From Sthenelais limicola (Eukaryota; Annelida; Polychaeta; Phyllodocida; Sigalionidae), in assembly GCA_942159475.1 (NCBI GenBank), contig OW804094.1, positions 15,187,708 through 15,251,707 of the forward strand: a DNA stretch of 64,000 bases, read 5' to 3'. This document shows, in pieces, positions 23,601 through 38,600 of the stretch; position 1 is the first letter of the stretch; each line of letters begins with the position of its first letter. The notes beneath the pieces were generated by a model. That model saw only the letters and a program-made list of their open reading frames with translations, ran no database searches and was not told where the DNA came from. Made by a program: the position numbers and the translations under genes.

Positions 23601-26600
23601 GTCGGGCCAATAAAAAATATCAAAAAAAATAATCTTTTTTTTTTATATATAGCCTATTCATTCCAACTTCCTTTACGCTTTCTCCGTTTTTTTCCGTTAG
23701 TATCTTACTATTATATCAAAATATCAATTTGGATTAAGCTAAAGTGACTTACTCGACGTCGTCCTGTGTGTCACTACCACTGTCCTCCCTAGCCTTGTAG
23801 CCCTCGGTGAGTTGGTCCATCAGTGCCTTCCTCTCGGTATCAGTCTTCAGGGGGAAGAGCATGGCCGTCACATTCTCCAGCTCCTCCATCTTAAATTTAC
23901 CTAATCTCACCAGTCCATTGATGAACTGAATCTCCTAAAAACCAAATAGAATTATGTGATATGATTAGATTATACCATAGATATTTCTGATTATTTGTAT
24001 TGTGTTACTCGAATATGTGATGTGCTACAGAAAAATAAGTCACAAGTAGCTAAATTAAAATAGGATTTTGAGATATCATCATATTTGAAAAGGTTAGATC
24101 AAGCCGATTCTCCAAACAGTAAACAGTAGGACATCTTTAAGTAGTTCTATAATTTGGTTTGATAATTTTATTTTTGAAAAAAAGTTTGCAATAAATCTGG
24201 GCGGTCATTTACTAGTAAAGTAGCGTGGTATACGTGGTATAAGGATGACCTTATATAAATGCATGCATATATTCAATACACTGTCTTAAAATTTGGGAAT
24301 TTGGAATTTATTCATGCTACAAAAAGCGTTAAGCATCCCAAAATGAAAACATTCACACAAATACATTTTGTGGATAAATCACTTTGAAAAATAGCAATTT
24401 TGCGACTTGTGACTCATTTCCCTGGAACACAACACATTTCATTTAACAGGTTAAACTTCACAGAAAATTATAAACACACAAGAACATGACCTTTATTTGT
24501 ATCTTAATCTTTCATAAGGGAAAGCAGCATTTTTTGTTACAAATACTAACCTGATCTTGCATGTCTTTAAGTCTTCTCATATCATATTGTCTACGATCTT
24601 CTTCAAGTGTTTGTGTGATTTCTTTTTCGATGCGGTTTCTAAGGTAAACAAAAACATAAAATATGCATTAATTTCCATAATCCGAGCATAAACAATCTGT
24701 TGGCCTCTATCTTATCTCTGAAACAGTTAATCATAAATCAACATAGAAAAATAACCTACATTTATTCTAAAGCAGCTCATTGTCCTACATATTCCAGCCG
24801 TTTCTTCTCTGAGTGGATTGCTCCGGGGAACCCAGAGACAAGATGATGTTATCACCTCGTTGTTTTATCTTACATTAATCCAAGGTTCAATTCATATCAG
24901 TTTTTTTAACACTTCCTCGTTGGAAATACTTAGATAAAAGATTTATAGATAACTAGATTGATTACATGCTATGTTGTCAAGTAATTATCGATGAGTTGCC
25001 TCGGGCCAATCAATGAAATCATTCATGACAAGATCGCATGCATTGAGAATAGCTTAATGGAAGATTTTGATACAGAGAATTACACATTTTCGCAAATTTC
25101 CCTCCCACAGAACCTTTCTGATAAACAGGCGCTTTTGAAATTTATGTTTAGTCATTTTCCTATGATAGAGAAAAATCCAGTGGTACAAAATTAATTAAGT
25201 TTTTATCTACTGTAGAGGCCAAGGGCAGATTTTGAGTTGAAAAAATGTTAATATCGCTGTACAGTGTACAGTTAGCCTACCAAGAAGAAGAAAAGGAGAT
25301 ACTACTAATGTTTTTTATATCATGCAATTATTGTTTCATTTGAGCTCGATGTAACCTGGTTCAAATGTTTTCTAAGTACAGTAATAAAATCGTTTTGCAA
25401 AAAAAAAAAAAAAAAAGTATTTATCTACAAGATCAAACCCTACCTGAATTGCTCCATCTCTAGGAGGTGTTTCTGTTTTAGAGCAACTCTCCTGATTCTG
25501 GCAGCTGGGCTGTTGCCTTCTGCAGCCATCTCCTTCAGCTGACTCTCCTGCATGCTGGCCAGGTTCTTCTCCTTCAGTGCCAACCTATCCTGTAACCTCT
25601 TACGTAATGCCTACAATAAGCATGAGTTAATTATAACAATGTCTATTTGATGGAATAAATGCCTTATTGCCATAAGACAAAGGGAAAGGCACTTCTGTTT
25701 ACAGGTCTTCCAGGGAAAGCAATTGGACTATATAAAGAATGGAAAACATACAAGTAAGCCTGCCAAAAATGAGGGAATGAGGCTTTAATGAGGGAATTTA
25801 ACAAAGTCCGTCTAATGTATGTATGTATGTATAGGTTTTTATTTTCGGAAGTGTACACTTTCAATAACATATCAAATTTTGCACCGAAAAAGGGGGTGGG
25901 TCTCCTCTATGAAACCATAGATCTTCCTGAGGGCCCCCTTTGGAAAAATAGAATGTTTTCTGGACAGCACAAAGCAACGTCAGACAAGGCATTTTAGCTG
26001 TCTTTAAAGATTAACAATACATTGTAATAAGGGAGAAGGCAACAGCTGCATGTTGCTATCGAAATGGTGCAATCAAACTGACCCTCATGCCGGCAGAAGG
26101 CTCACAAGATCGGGAGAATTGATTTTAATTGTTAATGATTGTGTGTGAGAATAGGTTAAAATGATATGTATAATTATTTGTTATATTTGAATAAAGATAT
26201 AGTAGGATATTTACACATGCAGCTGTTTAGATATAGATGACCCGCATTTCACGGATCATTGTGTTGTTATACCAGTTTATTCTTATGGCAAAATAAAGAT
26301 ATGAAAAATAATTTCAATAAATGGCGTAGGTTGTACAAGCTGAAATCGTAATCGTAATATCGCAATACACTAGGAGAAATGTAATTATTGTAAAAACGAA
26401 TCACATTTGACCCTAAATATTACATTTAATTAGATACGATACGATAAACATTGTAAGAAAGAATGCATGACAATCCATATGTGAATATCTGGCATTCAAA
26501 GTATAGGTACGTGTATATAAGTGTGATGTTTTGTGGGGAAAACATGTGACTCTGTGCCTATACACTCCAAGCAGTGGTGCTCTTAACGGTTCCGAGCAAA

Positions 26601-29600
26601 TTGTGCAAAATTAAGGGGATTTTAGTATTTGCAGCAAAATGATGTAATCGAAATAAATGCTTGGCAAAATTAAACATCGGAGGAGGAGGCTTAACAACCG
26701 GATACTTATTTGATAATATATGAAACTGGTAAACTTATTTGATAATATATGAAACTGGTATTAGAAAGCCGAGACTATAATGATATCAAGAACTAAAATG
26801 AAATTATAAGCTACAAATTCTGAAATAAGTTATGCACTGCTGCAAGGTAAAAATTGGCTGACAAAGCAATAATTAAGTGGCTGGTTGAAGCACACGGGTT
26901 GACGTGGTCTCAAAACTGGCGATTTTCTGAGGACACCCTATTTTCGCTTGGCCAGAACCTTGAAATTCATTGTGGGAATGACAAGAATTCGGTTCTTTTC
27001 CGGTATGGAATTCAATTGTCTCACCAAGATGATAAGTGATTATGTCTACTGTACAACATGCTTTTGATCATCTAGAAGCTTAAAGATTCTCAGATATATC
27101 GATCTCTAAAATCTTGACATGTCGAACTGAAATTATCTTATATGATTCTACAAAAATTTGAAGGCGATTCCGTGGAAAACAAAATATGAACAAATCTGAG
27201 CCATAATTGGTATATAAATCACTTCATCGTAGGAGTTTGGCATACACCAAAATGAAGAGGATTTTATGGGGTTCTGTAGTAAAAAACTAGAGGAGAAAAT
27301 CACAGATGGGTAGGAAGAGAATAAAACCATATGAAATTTAATCATTGGATCGATGTTATCTGAGAATGTATGTAGCTTTAAGGAATTGGCAAAAATGGCC
27401 GCCATGCTGCACAACCACATATGGAAGTACCAAGTGTCCAATCCCACACTTCAGGCATGCGCAGAAGCTATAGAGCATCACTCAATCGATCAAATATAAC
27501 CAGAAAACATGGCCACAACAAGACCTTCAGCTATTAATTGTTTGATAGACGGTTGTGTTTTACTGACAATTTACATATTATCAACTTATAGCTTCATAAC
27601 CTTATCAAATGTCTTCTATGCCCACGTATTACAAGACTAGAATTTTGAAAATCATAACTTATATTGACTGATATAATATTCCCCTACAGGCCATATCAAA
27701 ATCATTTCGTCAAAGGTTTGCAAACTTATACATTAACAAAGCCAAAGCAATAGCAGTTGGTGGCCTTTCGCGAGCGAAATCATTTTTATGTGGCCCTTCA
27801 AATGGCATTTTTCATGAGCAAAACCAACAATTTTCTGGTTGTATTTGAAGGAATAGATCTAAATGGCTGGCTGGATGTGTGTATGTTTATAAAACCACCT
27901 CATTTTCATAGTCCGCCGCTTCCATCTCCAAACGCTGTTGGTGCACTAGTAACTCTTCCTTTTTATTCAGTCGCTTATCTAGCCTATGCCGCAACCTCTG
28001 AGTCGAGGAAAAGTTAAAAACATGCAATACCTCTACACACTTATATTAACAATATATTTATATGAATCAGGACGTCACTGTGTATAGAGTAGAATACTTG
28101 TTCTAAAATATTGAGTAAATAAACTAACTTATTGGAAATACTTTAATATTTTTAGTATTGTATAACAAGTGGATATGTGTCATTGTTTGAACTTTACTTC
28201 TTTTGTTTGAAATTGGAAAATTCCAGTTGGACATCCTGTTCATAAGTTATAAGACATTGACATAAATTATGCAATATTAGTTCAACACACCAAAACTACG
28301 TTGATTCTCGTTAAGAGTATCTTCTTTATATGATAAATTTGTTAGTGTTAGTTTGCTAATTTTATGCTAAATTTATGTATTCTGAGTTAGTTGGTTAATA
28401 ATGTAATCAGCATTTACAATACATAGTCACTTAATGATGATTCATGCATGAGTAAATTCCAAACATCTAATGCTCTAATGCTAGTATAAGTCATAACATA
28501 CGTTTTCTGATTTCTAATATTATATATATTATGTTAAGTCACATATCAATAGGGACGTATTGCACTATACTATATTTCTAAATTCCAGATTATCCAACGA
28601 CAAATAAAATGCAAACGTGTTCTTGTTAACATAATCGCCAATAGCTATAATTTTAGGTGGATATCATTCCTCTGGAGTTCAGTAAGACAATTGATATAGA
28701 GCAATAGGACCCCTATGCCTTACTTCTATACATCAATATCAACCTATACTAACCATCTTCATATCAATGCAATTCTAAGCAACATATATGGGTCAGATTT
28801 TCAGAAAATGTACAATTCGTCTTCACCAATCCTCTCAAATAGCCCACATGTAAGACAGAAATGAGCTTCAAAATGCAGTTTAACATAACAGAAGTGATAC
28901 TTTAAATCAATGCGATACCAAATATACTCAGATACACCCGGTATTCTTCATTTTTCAGCCTAATTTAGGAGAATTTCCTAAATGTGTAGAGCTGCCAATT
29001 GTACATTGTCTGAAAATCTGACCCATATGTACTATCTTGACCCACCTGTTCCTGCTTGGATCGCTGCGCATCCAGGGTCTTCTTGAGTTTCTCCTGGTCC
29101 TTGTTGTGCTTTTCTATGACCTGCTGACACATGGGGTCAGACAGGATGCCCTTCTCATTGAGGTCATCCATCAGGTTAGACTTGAGGTTTAGGATGGCCT
29201 TCTGCTGTTCCTCTATACGCGACATCTGCCGGGCAAAACAGGAATTATTAATTCAATAGAGGATTTGCATGTGCCGCTGCGCATGTTTCTACAGTGCATC
29301 CTGGGATGGATTTGGGTGAAATCTGGCATGCAAATATTTGGCAATATTTTTTATCGAAAATTGCAAGAATGTTTTCACCAATATTATAGCTTGTATAAAT
29401 GATGTTAACCAAATGCATGATGGGAAGGATGGGGACTTATGGAAAATGTATAACACATAAATATGTATTAGAGCAATGATTGATAGTCCATGCTAAATAT
29501 GACATGTTTTCTATAGATTTTATACTGTACCACTTGTCCCATAATTCCATGCAAATCTAGATTCAAAATTCATTATCATCGGTGAAATCAGAAATGAAAC

Positions 29601-32600
29601 ATCGGAATGCCTCAATAGTTACATTTCCAGAAGCTTAGAAAACTGATATTCACTTTGAACGATATCTTTTGTGCATTATATTTTTCTATGACTTTTTATT
29701 ATCATTCCTTAACTGTATTGGAATTTGACAGTACCATGTTTGTAACATACTTGACATGATAATAAATTAATATGGTTTTTATTTCGACATATTTCTTCTG
29801 TTTCTCCCAAACACACTCTCCCTCTATATCAGCACCTGACATTTAGGATAAAGTAAATACAAATATGCCATACCTCTTTAGCCTTGTCCATCTGTAGTTT
29901 AGCCAGCATGGCTCCCAGCTTCACCTCCTGCTCCTCCAACGCCGCCGCACGCTCTTTCAGCATCTCATCTCTTACCTAGCATATCAAATGTACGCAAATG
30001 TGATTATGTGAGGTCTTGATATATTAATGAATGATGTAGGAAAATGATGAGAGAGTCAGAGATCCTGTTGGTATGGTTTATTCTCCCTCACTGAATGAGG
30101 CGTGTACTTGTACAGCATCTCATCTCTTACCTAGCAGATTAAATATACACATATGGGTCAGGTCTTCAGAACGTACAGTCGTCAGATCTACACATTTAGT
30201 AAATTTTGCTAAATTAGGATGAAAAATAGTCAATACTAGGTATATCTGAGTATATTTGATATTGCCTTGATTCAAACAATCTGTTTGAACTGAATTTTTA
30301 ACTATAACTTTTGTCTTAAATTTGGATTATTGGAGAGGATTGGTGAATGCAAATTGTACATTTTCTGGTGATTTCACACATGTTATTAGAGCATGATGGA
30401 AGGTATGGCGATAAAATATCAATAATAGGTTGCATGGTGAAGAAGGGAAAGCAATAAGAACAGAAGCAGAGACAGTTGGAATGGCAGGTGGAACATTATT
30501 ATGATTATGATTTTCATGATGAAATCTTATTATTGATATCAAATTCGTTTTTTCAGCCATTCTCATTTTCTTGGAGGAATGAACTTTCCCAATGATGCCC
30601 TTCCTTTGCCCAAACCGAGAATATCGCGAAAACAAAAGATGTTGCTAATTAAATTACTGATTAAATTAAATGTACTGATTAAATTAAAAGTACTGATTAA
30701 ATTAAAAGTACTGATAAAACTAAATGTACTGGTTAAAGTCCTATAAGCTGAACTGCACGAGGTAGTAATACAATAACTCACAGCGTCCATCTCGTCCTCT
30801 ATCTCTATCTTCTCGCCCTGCAGCACGGCTATGCTCTGCTCTGCATGCTTCCTCATCATGTTTAGTTCCTGGTTGTGCTTATCGTCTTCATCCATATCTG
30901 AATCGACCTCCTGCTGGCGTGCCACCTTCTGCAATCCATGTTATAATAAATGTTTAATGTTTAATTTTCATGTATATGTATAATTCCCAATGAAATAAAG
31001 AAATCAATATCTACTTTCCAAACCCCCACCAAAGGTTCACTAGAGTTGTATTGTACAGTTAATTGGCGTGCAAACCCTGTATATATTTGTTTATTTTGTG
31101 TTTTATGGAATGAGATTAGCATTCACTTCTCCTTTCTCAAAATCACTGCACAAAGTTGGCTCCGATGACAATCTCCATTGTGCCTCGGAAAGGGATGCAT
31201 GACAGGCATATACAGCCCAATGGCAAATGTAAATGTATTTAAATAAAGACTGAAGTCACTGCACAAAGTTGGCTCCTATGATAATCTCCATTGTGCCTCG
31301 GAAAGGGATGCATCACAGGCATATACGGCCCAATGGCAAATGTAAATGTATTTAAATAAAGACTGAAGTCACTGCACAAAGTTGGCTCCAATGACAATCT
31401 CCATTGTGCCTCGGAAAGGGATGCATCACAGGCATATACGGCCCAATGGCAAATGTAAATGTATTTACATAAAGACTGAAGTCACTGCACAAAGTTGGCT
31501 CCTATGATAATCTCCATTGTGTCTCGGAAAAGAACATGCCACATGCATAATAATAAGGCTCAACAGCAATTTATTTTGAAGCAAGTATATTTAAATAAAC
31601 ACTGCAAGTCACTGCACACAGTTGGCTTCAATGACAATCTCCATTGTGCCTCGGAAAGGCACATGACACAGGGACATAAGGCTCAGTAGCAAAAGCAAGT
31701 ATTGCCCGTAATCCTGTATTGCATGATTAATTTTTATGAATATGGGAACTGGGGCAGGAGGGGTGTGTGTGTGTGTGGGGGGGGGGGGTACCTTGCTTTT
31801 AAAATAAGACAATGTTTTTTTTAATGATTCTAGGTCTCCAGAATCTCCTGATTTTAAATCTGCCGGGTGCCACTCTATAACATTTGAGGAAATCTAATGA
31901 TCGACATTTTGAGCAAAAAAATAATAATATTAAATTAAACCAATAACAAAATTATTCTAGGTCAAGGTCAAAGGTATATTTTGCGGTCCAATTTTCGAGA
32001 ATTCTGCAATTTTTGAGGTATATTTTCCTCTTCCGGTAAAAAAATAAACCAAATGAGATAAGAAAGATAGGTTCCAAACCTTCAGGTTAACTATTAAGGC
32101 ATTATAGGCTATATGTCCACAAAATATCAAGCAGAAAAAATAATCTTAGTTTGACCATGGTCACAAGGCCCATACAGCTGAAAAAGTCGTCAAATTGTTG
32201 GAAATACGGCTCAATAGCAATAGTATGTAAATTTAAATAAAGACTGAAGTCACTGCACAAAGTTGGCTTCAAGGACAATCTCGATTGTGTCACGGCAAGG
32301 GACATGGCACAGGGATATATATGCAGCTCAATAGCAAAAGCAAGTAAATTTAAATAAACAGTGAAGTCACTGCACAAAGTTGGCTCCAAGGAGAACCTCC
32401 ATTGTGCATCAGAAAGGGGCGAACCACAGGCATGTAATTAAAGCCCATACAATGACAAAAGCAAGAAAATTTCAATATTATTCTCAAATGTACGGAGGTA
32501 ATATATTGGTTGGGTAGATGAGTTGTGAAAGGTTCAGAATAACCATTGAACGAAGGTTTTGTCTTGTATCTTTATACAGAGAGGAACTCCAACATCAGAT

Positions 32601-35600
32601 GTAAATTAAGAGGGTCCAATATTTCACTAATTCTAACCTTTGTTTCCTGGTATTGTTTCTTCTGAAGTTTCTCCATCTGTTCTGCTCTTTTTTTCGCCAA
32701 TCTTTCCTCCAACATCTTCTTCTGCTGCAACTTGTTGAGGGTCAGACTAAAATCACGATGAAAAATGAAATTTAATTGTCATAACACCGATTTCATTCCC
32801 TTATTCCTATTTTAAGAATGATTTTTGAGCAGTAAAAGAATACCAACAATAATATAATGACACAATGACAAAACCTGCTCAAGACGTACAAACATCAAAC
32901 AGATTTGTGGAATGCCAGAGCAAACTCAAGTCACTGCACGAAGTTGCTTCCAAGAAAAATGACAATTGTGATATGTCAATGGGTGAGTCATAAGCAAATT
33001 ACGGACCAACTGTAAAACCCCCTCCCCCTCTCTCAATTCTCCTCAATCTCACCTGTTTTCTAATTTAACCATCTGTTTCTCGTGTTCCTTCATAATCCTG
33101 TCTCTCTCCGTCTCAGACATGGCCACCTGGTTGTTCATCAGATTCCTGTAAACAAAGAATAACAATTACGGACACCTGACAAAAGCCTTGCGACTCAGAG
33201 ATTCATTTATATTGTTAATTGTATTGCATTGGGATACATTCAGTAGAAGATTACCTTGGACAAAGCCATTATGAAGAAAATCATCAAATATTGTTGCAGC
33301 TCAGTGATATGACAAGAGACAACATTAATCAATATCATACACAAGAAAATCTTGCTCTGATGAGAGGAGGTCCATTAAGAAAATACGAAAACATGTTAAT
33401 TTTGTATATAAATTGTTGAATCGTTTTCACTACAACGACATGTCAGCCAACTGATTCGTGCCGAAAAGTTATGTAATTTGATAAAAGTTTAAACAAAAAG
33501 TGTAATATTATAATAGAAAGATCGAAGATATATTGTTGACTGTTTAAAAATTCTTTTTTCCCTTGAGTCTGTGAGATTATCTATGTATCTGCATTGAAAC
33601 CAGCTCAATAAAATTTCTTTAAAAAAAAAATATCCAAATGTTAATAAAGTGTCATCTAATTGTCATACATTCGTGTTAACTATGTTAAACATGATTGGAT
33701 TGTTGTCCGATTTTCATCTGCTTTGACATTAAAAAATGATGCCGGCTATCAGTATATCCATGTTGCACCCAAATCAATATATCTGATCATTAGTTGTGCC
33801 AAAATCGGTCGGATAAGAACATTGGTTTTGGTAGAATTCCAGCTTAATGGTCTGTAACATAAGCCTACCTGACGACTTCTCCCTCTTGTTCCCGGAGTTG
33901 TACCTGTTCCTTTTGTTCCTCTTCTCTCTGTGCGTTATATTTAGCTCGCCTTCGCTTCAAGGCTTTCTATTGACAAAAAGAAAATCAATGCCATATATTT
34001 TTTTAATGATCAACTAATGGTTAATGGAATAATCGATAGATCAGGAAGTACACAGTACACAGTGACTCAAACTGTGGGTTAACTTCATTAATATAACGTA
34101 CTATAATATAATATTTTTTTAAAAATAATTTTATTGACCATGAATACATTTAACAGTTATAGTATCATTATGTCGACATGAAAGTCAAAGCTTTCCAAAT
34201 AAGAACATACATTATACATAAAATGAATATATACATACTGAATTATAATGAATAAAAGTAAGCAATTGGCGACGCATGAAAATTTCTGTTTTGTCAGAAA
34301 TGTGTTATTTGTATAATTCATTTATTTAACTATTAATGTTTAATCTTTTTCGCCTAATAAACATTTTTCAAATCAAGAAAGCCTGTTAATGCATGACCTA
34401 CCTCAAAGTGTTTCTGTTGTTTAGCTTTTTCATCTTCATGAGTCTCATCCAGTTTTTCCATGTCCTTTTTGTGTTTGGACATAATTTTAGCAGCCAGATC
34501 CTCCGACATACCTGTCCAAAATATGATTGTCATTACAACAAGCTCCACAAAATAACAGTCCATACAATAACCAATAGTGTAGGAACTATTGGAGTTGTAT
34601 GTCAAAGCAAAGGTTTTAGAACTTCAGAGTTTATATCTTCAGCATTGGATCGATATATTTATTTATTGGGAATAAAGATTAAGTGAAGTCTGAGCAATCA
34701 AAGACAAAACTTGTCTATCTTTGCACACATACAAAACTCATTATTATTAATTTTGATATCAATGGTCTGGTGTGGAATGTATTAAACCAAAAACTTAAAA
34801 GAATGTTTAATTATAAAATACCAAACGAAGCAACAAGGTAACTTTATGTAATACAAATCCCATTATCCCCTGCTTGTGTATAAATACCCCAACCTATCCG
34901 ATACCCAACCATTTCACACTGTGCTTCCTGACAAAGAAGAGTACATGATACTCGAAACGTAGAGGCGTAATAAGGACAAATAAAAGTCATAACAAAGTGA
35001 AAGTGTGAGTTGAAACCAACGCAGTACGACTCGGTTATAGCAGTAAAACCACCATCCCTCATTATTATCATGTTTCTTACCATCTGCTTCTAGATTATTA
35101 AAGAGCTTGACTTTGGACTCATCAATGTCCTTCTTGGCGTCATCCACCAGCTTGTCTCTGAGTTGGAGCAGCTCCTCGACGTGCTCCTTATCTATGTCAT
35201 TCTCCACCTTGTCCATCTCCTGGCGATGAGTGGAGGCCAACTTCTGCTCCTCCTCCAGATGCACCATGGGCTCTGAGTAAGAGACGAGGTATATTATATA
35301 GAGTTAAGTCTCGAATTGTTGGGATCTTGGGTTCTGCTGTCTGGGTGTAGACTTCCTAGCCGATGCAGTTGAGTGCGTTTCTAGCGTGGGCGGCAAGGCC
35401 AGTGTGTGGACGGGGGATGGGTCACATGAGTGGTAGTGGGAGTGGTAGTGGTAGTGGTAGTGGTAGTGGTAGTGGTAGTGGTAGTGGGAGTGGTAGTGGT
35501 AGTGGTAGTGGTAGTGGGAGTGGGAGTGGTAGTGGTAGTGGTAGTGGGAGTGGTAGTGGTAGTGGGAGTGGGAGTGGGAGTGGTAGTGGTAGTGGGAGTG

Positions 35601-38600
35601 GGAGTGGGAGTGGGAGTGGGAGTGGTAGTGGTAGTGGGAGTGGGAGTGGTAGTGGGAGTGGTAGTGGTAGTGGTAGTGGGAGTGGGAGTGGGAGTGGGAG
35701 TGGGAGTGGGAGTGGGAGTGGTAGTGGGAGTGGTAGTGGTAGTGGTAGTGGGAGTGGGAGTGGGAGTGGGAGTGGGAGTGGGAGTGGGAGTGGTAGTGGT
35801 AGTGGGAGTGGTAGTGGGAGTGGGAGTGGGAGTGGGAGTGGTAGTGGGAGTGGTAGTGGGAGTGGTAGTGGGAGTGGTAGTGGTAGTGGTAGTGGGAGTG
35901 GGAGTGGGAGTGGGAGTGGTAGTGGTAGTGGTAGTGGGAGTGGGAGTGGTAGTGGGAGTGGGAGTGGTAGTGGTAGTGGGAGTGGGAGTGGGAGTGGTAG
36001 TGGGAGTGGTAGTGGGAGTGGTAGTGGTAGTGGTAGTGGGAGTGGGAGTGGTAGTGGGAGTGGGAGTGGGAGTGGGAGTGGTAGTGGTAGTGGGAGTGGT
36101 AGTGGGAGTGGTAGTGGGAGTGGTAGTGGGAGTGGTAGTGGGAGTGGTAGTGGGAGTGGTAGTGGTAGTGGGAGTGGGAGTGGGAGTGGTAGTGGTAGTG
36201 GTAGTGGGAGTGGTAGTGGGAGTGGGAGTGGGAGTGGGAGTGGGAGTGGGAGTGGTAGTGGGAGTGGGAGTGGGAGTGGTAGTGGGAGTGGGAGTGGTAG
36301 TGGGAGTGGGAGTGGGAGTGGTAGTGGGAGTGGTAGTGGGAGTGGGAGTGGGAGTGGGAGTGGGAGTGGTAGTGGGAGTGGTAGTGGGAGTGGGAGTGGT
36401 AGTGGGAGTGGGAGTGGTAGTGGGAGTGGGAGTGGGAGTGGTAGTGGGAGTGGGAGTGGGAGTGGGAGTGGGAGTGGGAGTGGGAGTGGGAGTGGGAGTG
36501 GGAGTGGTAGTGGGAGTGGGAGTGGGAGTGGGAGTGGGAGTGGGAGTGGGAGTGGGAGTGGGAGTGGGAGTGGGAGTGGGAGTGGGAGTGGGAGTGGGAG
36601 TGGGAGTGGGAGTGTCTGAGGATCCCAACAATGCGAGACTAAAGCAATTAGATCCTTCTGTTGTAGCGGGGGCTGGGTGTATGTGTTCTAAAGGACAAAC
36701 CTTGGCCTTCGGCCTTGGTTTGTCCCTAAGAACACATACACCCGGCCCCGCTACAACGTCAGGTTCTAATCGCCCATCAGTTGGAGTTGGAGGTGTAGTA
36801 GTTTGATGGGTTTGGTGGCGGGGGCAGGTGGGGGGAGGAGGGAGAGTGTGAGGATACTCAAAGAATGGCAGGGAGAATATGTGACAGAAGTGGGAAAGGG
36901 TGAGAGGAGAGAGATTGGGGGGGGGAGAGAAAAGAGGGGAGGGGAGCGAAAAGAGAGAAAGAGAAAGAACGGAGAGAGAGAGGAGAAAAGAGGAGAGAAT
37001 GAGTGGGAGTTGTGTAGTAGTTTGATGTGTTTTGTGTGTGTGTGTGTGGGGGGGGGGGTAGGTGGAGGGGGAGGGTACTCAAAGAATGGCAGGGAGAATG
37101 TGTGAGAGAAGTGTGTCAAGTCTGACATCTAGTGAGCAGGTGGTGTGGGGAAGGAAGTGCCCTCCCCACCACTGAGGAGCACCTCAGCTGCACTATTAAT
37201 AAACACTTTTACCAAGGAGACCAGACAAGTGAGTTCACTCTTACTTCCTCAGTAATATATTAACATATTCTTCTATATAATCAGTATATGGGTCAGATTT
37301 TCGGAAAATGTACAATTCAACTTCGCCAATCCTCTCAAATAACCCAGATTTCAGACAAAAATAAAGTTCAAAATACAGTTCAACCTAACCAAACAGATCG
37401 CTAGAATCAATGCAATGCTGAATATACTTGAATCTACCAATCATTGACCAAATTACAGCCTAATTTACCAGAATTTACTAAATGTGTACAGCTGCCAATT
37501 GTACATTTTCAAAAAATCTGACCCATATTACATATCTAGCCGAGTGATATATCATTGATGGAGAACCAGGTTTGACTGGTGCATTTTTTAAACGGAATTC
37601 ATAGGATATCTTTGTTAGAATCTGGTTTCTAAGTACAGGCCATGCAGTCCTGCGTGCAGTAGCATAGGGCTGCCTTTGCATAAGTCCAGGAGGGAGCAAA
37701 AGAAAGGGTGAGAGGAGAGAGATGGGGGAGAAAGAAAAGAGGTGAGGGGAGAGAAAAGACGGAAAGAGAAAGGAAGAGGGGAGTGAGAGAAAAGGGGAGA
37801 GATATAGGAGAGAGGCGAAGGAAAGGGAGAAAATCAAAGGCAAAGGTTCGGCATAGACAGGAGTATAGTATGCCTTCTTGGATAAAGATGGGAGGAGATT
37901 TTGCTGCTTTAGTTACCAATGATCCGCATTTCAAAAGTAAAAAATTAAATGTATGAAGGAGGAGTTTGTGTAACACTTCAGATACCATAATAAAATTGAC
38001 ATACCAACGAATGCATCGGCCTGAGCTTTATTGTGTTTCTTTTGTAATTCTGCTTTTTCCTGTTCCTGTCGCTTCATCTGCAAAGTAAAAAACAAATAGA
38101 GTGTGTGCAATATTTACGCTCCTTCTCTACAATATACAAACATGTGAAAAATGAATCCATATATAATCCTCATTGTCAGGATTAACACCTGATAAGCTCA
38201 GTGCTATGAAACAAATAAATGGTAAAAATATATCAAATGTTTAACATATATCGCTTGGAATGCAGCTTTAAAGTGTTCATGTGCAATGTCTTTTTTACTT
38301 ATACTACTCACATATGTGATGTGTTACAGGGAAATGAGTGGCATTAAGCACCCCACGAATTGGAATATCTCAACAAAGATGTCTTATAAATAAATCACTT
38401 TGAAACATATCCATTTTGCGACTCATGACTCATTTTCCTGAAACACATCACATATGTTTAGAATACCTACCGTTTCTTCAATGCGTTGCTTTTTCCTGTC
38501 AGAGAGTTTCTTCTGCATATCTGTCTCCTGTCGAGTGCGCTCCAGGTCCATCTTGTTCTTGGACGCCAGCATCTCCTTCTCTGCGTTCTCTATCAGCGCA

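Larger units (their letters stand above)
25611..29045 (-). other. EVC2-like intron 27 (3.4 kb)
   Basis: Contains MITE A2 at the donor end. A 30-bp tandem duplication (ACTTATTTGATAATATATGA...) lies at 26703-26762. No other feature was recognised; the open frames here look random. Confidence 0.5.
35273..38004 (-). other. EVC2-like intron 19 (2.7 kb), mostly repeats
   Basis: Holds the inverted-repeat-bounded hexamer array, the long hairpin, two purine-rich tracts that partly duplicate each other (36845-37100 and 37700-37830), and MITE copy A4. Confidence 0.85.

Noticed and set aside
31144..31700. CRISPR-like array
   Set aside because: Units are contiguous 113-bp tandem copies with no short repeat/spacer pattern, and the DNA is animal nuclear.
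35363..36806. Open frames of over 400 codons (Gly-Ser, Val/Gly and Pro-Thr repeats)
   Set aside because: They exist because a 6-bp repeat keeps frames open on both strands. The array is inside an intron.
36766..37128. Pro/Ser/His-rich and Glu/Arg-rich frames
   Set aside because: Translations of a GA-rich low-complexity tract with no homology pattern.
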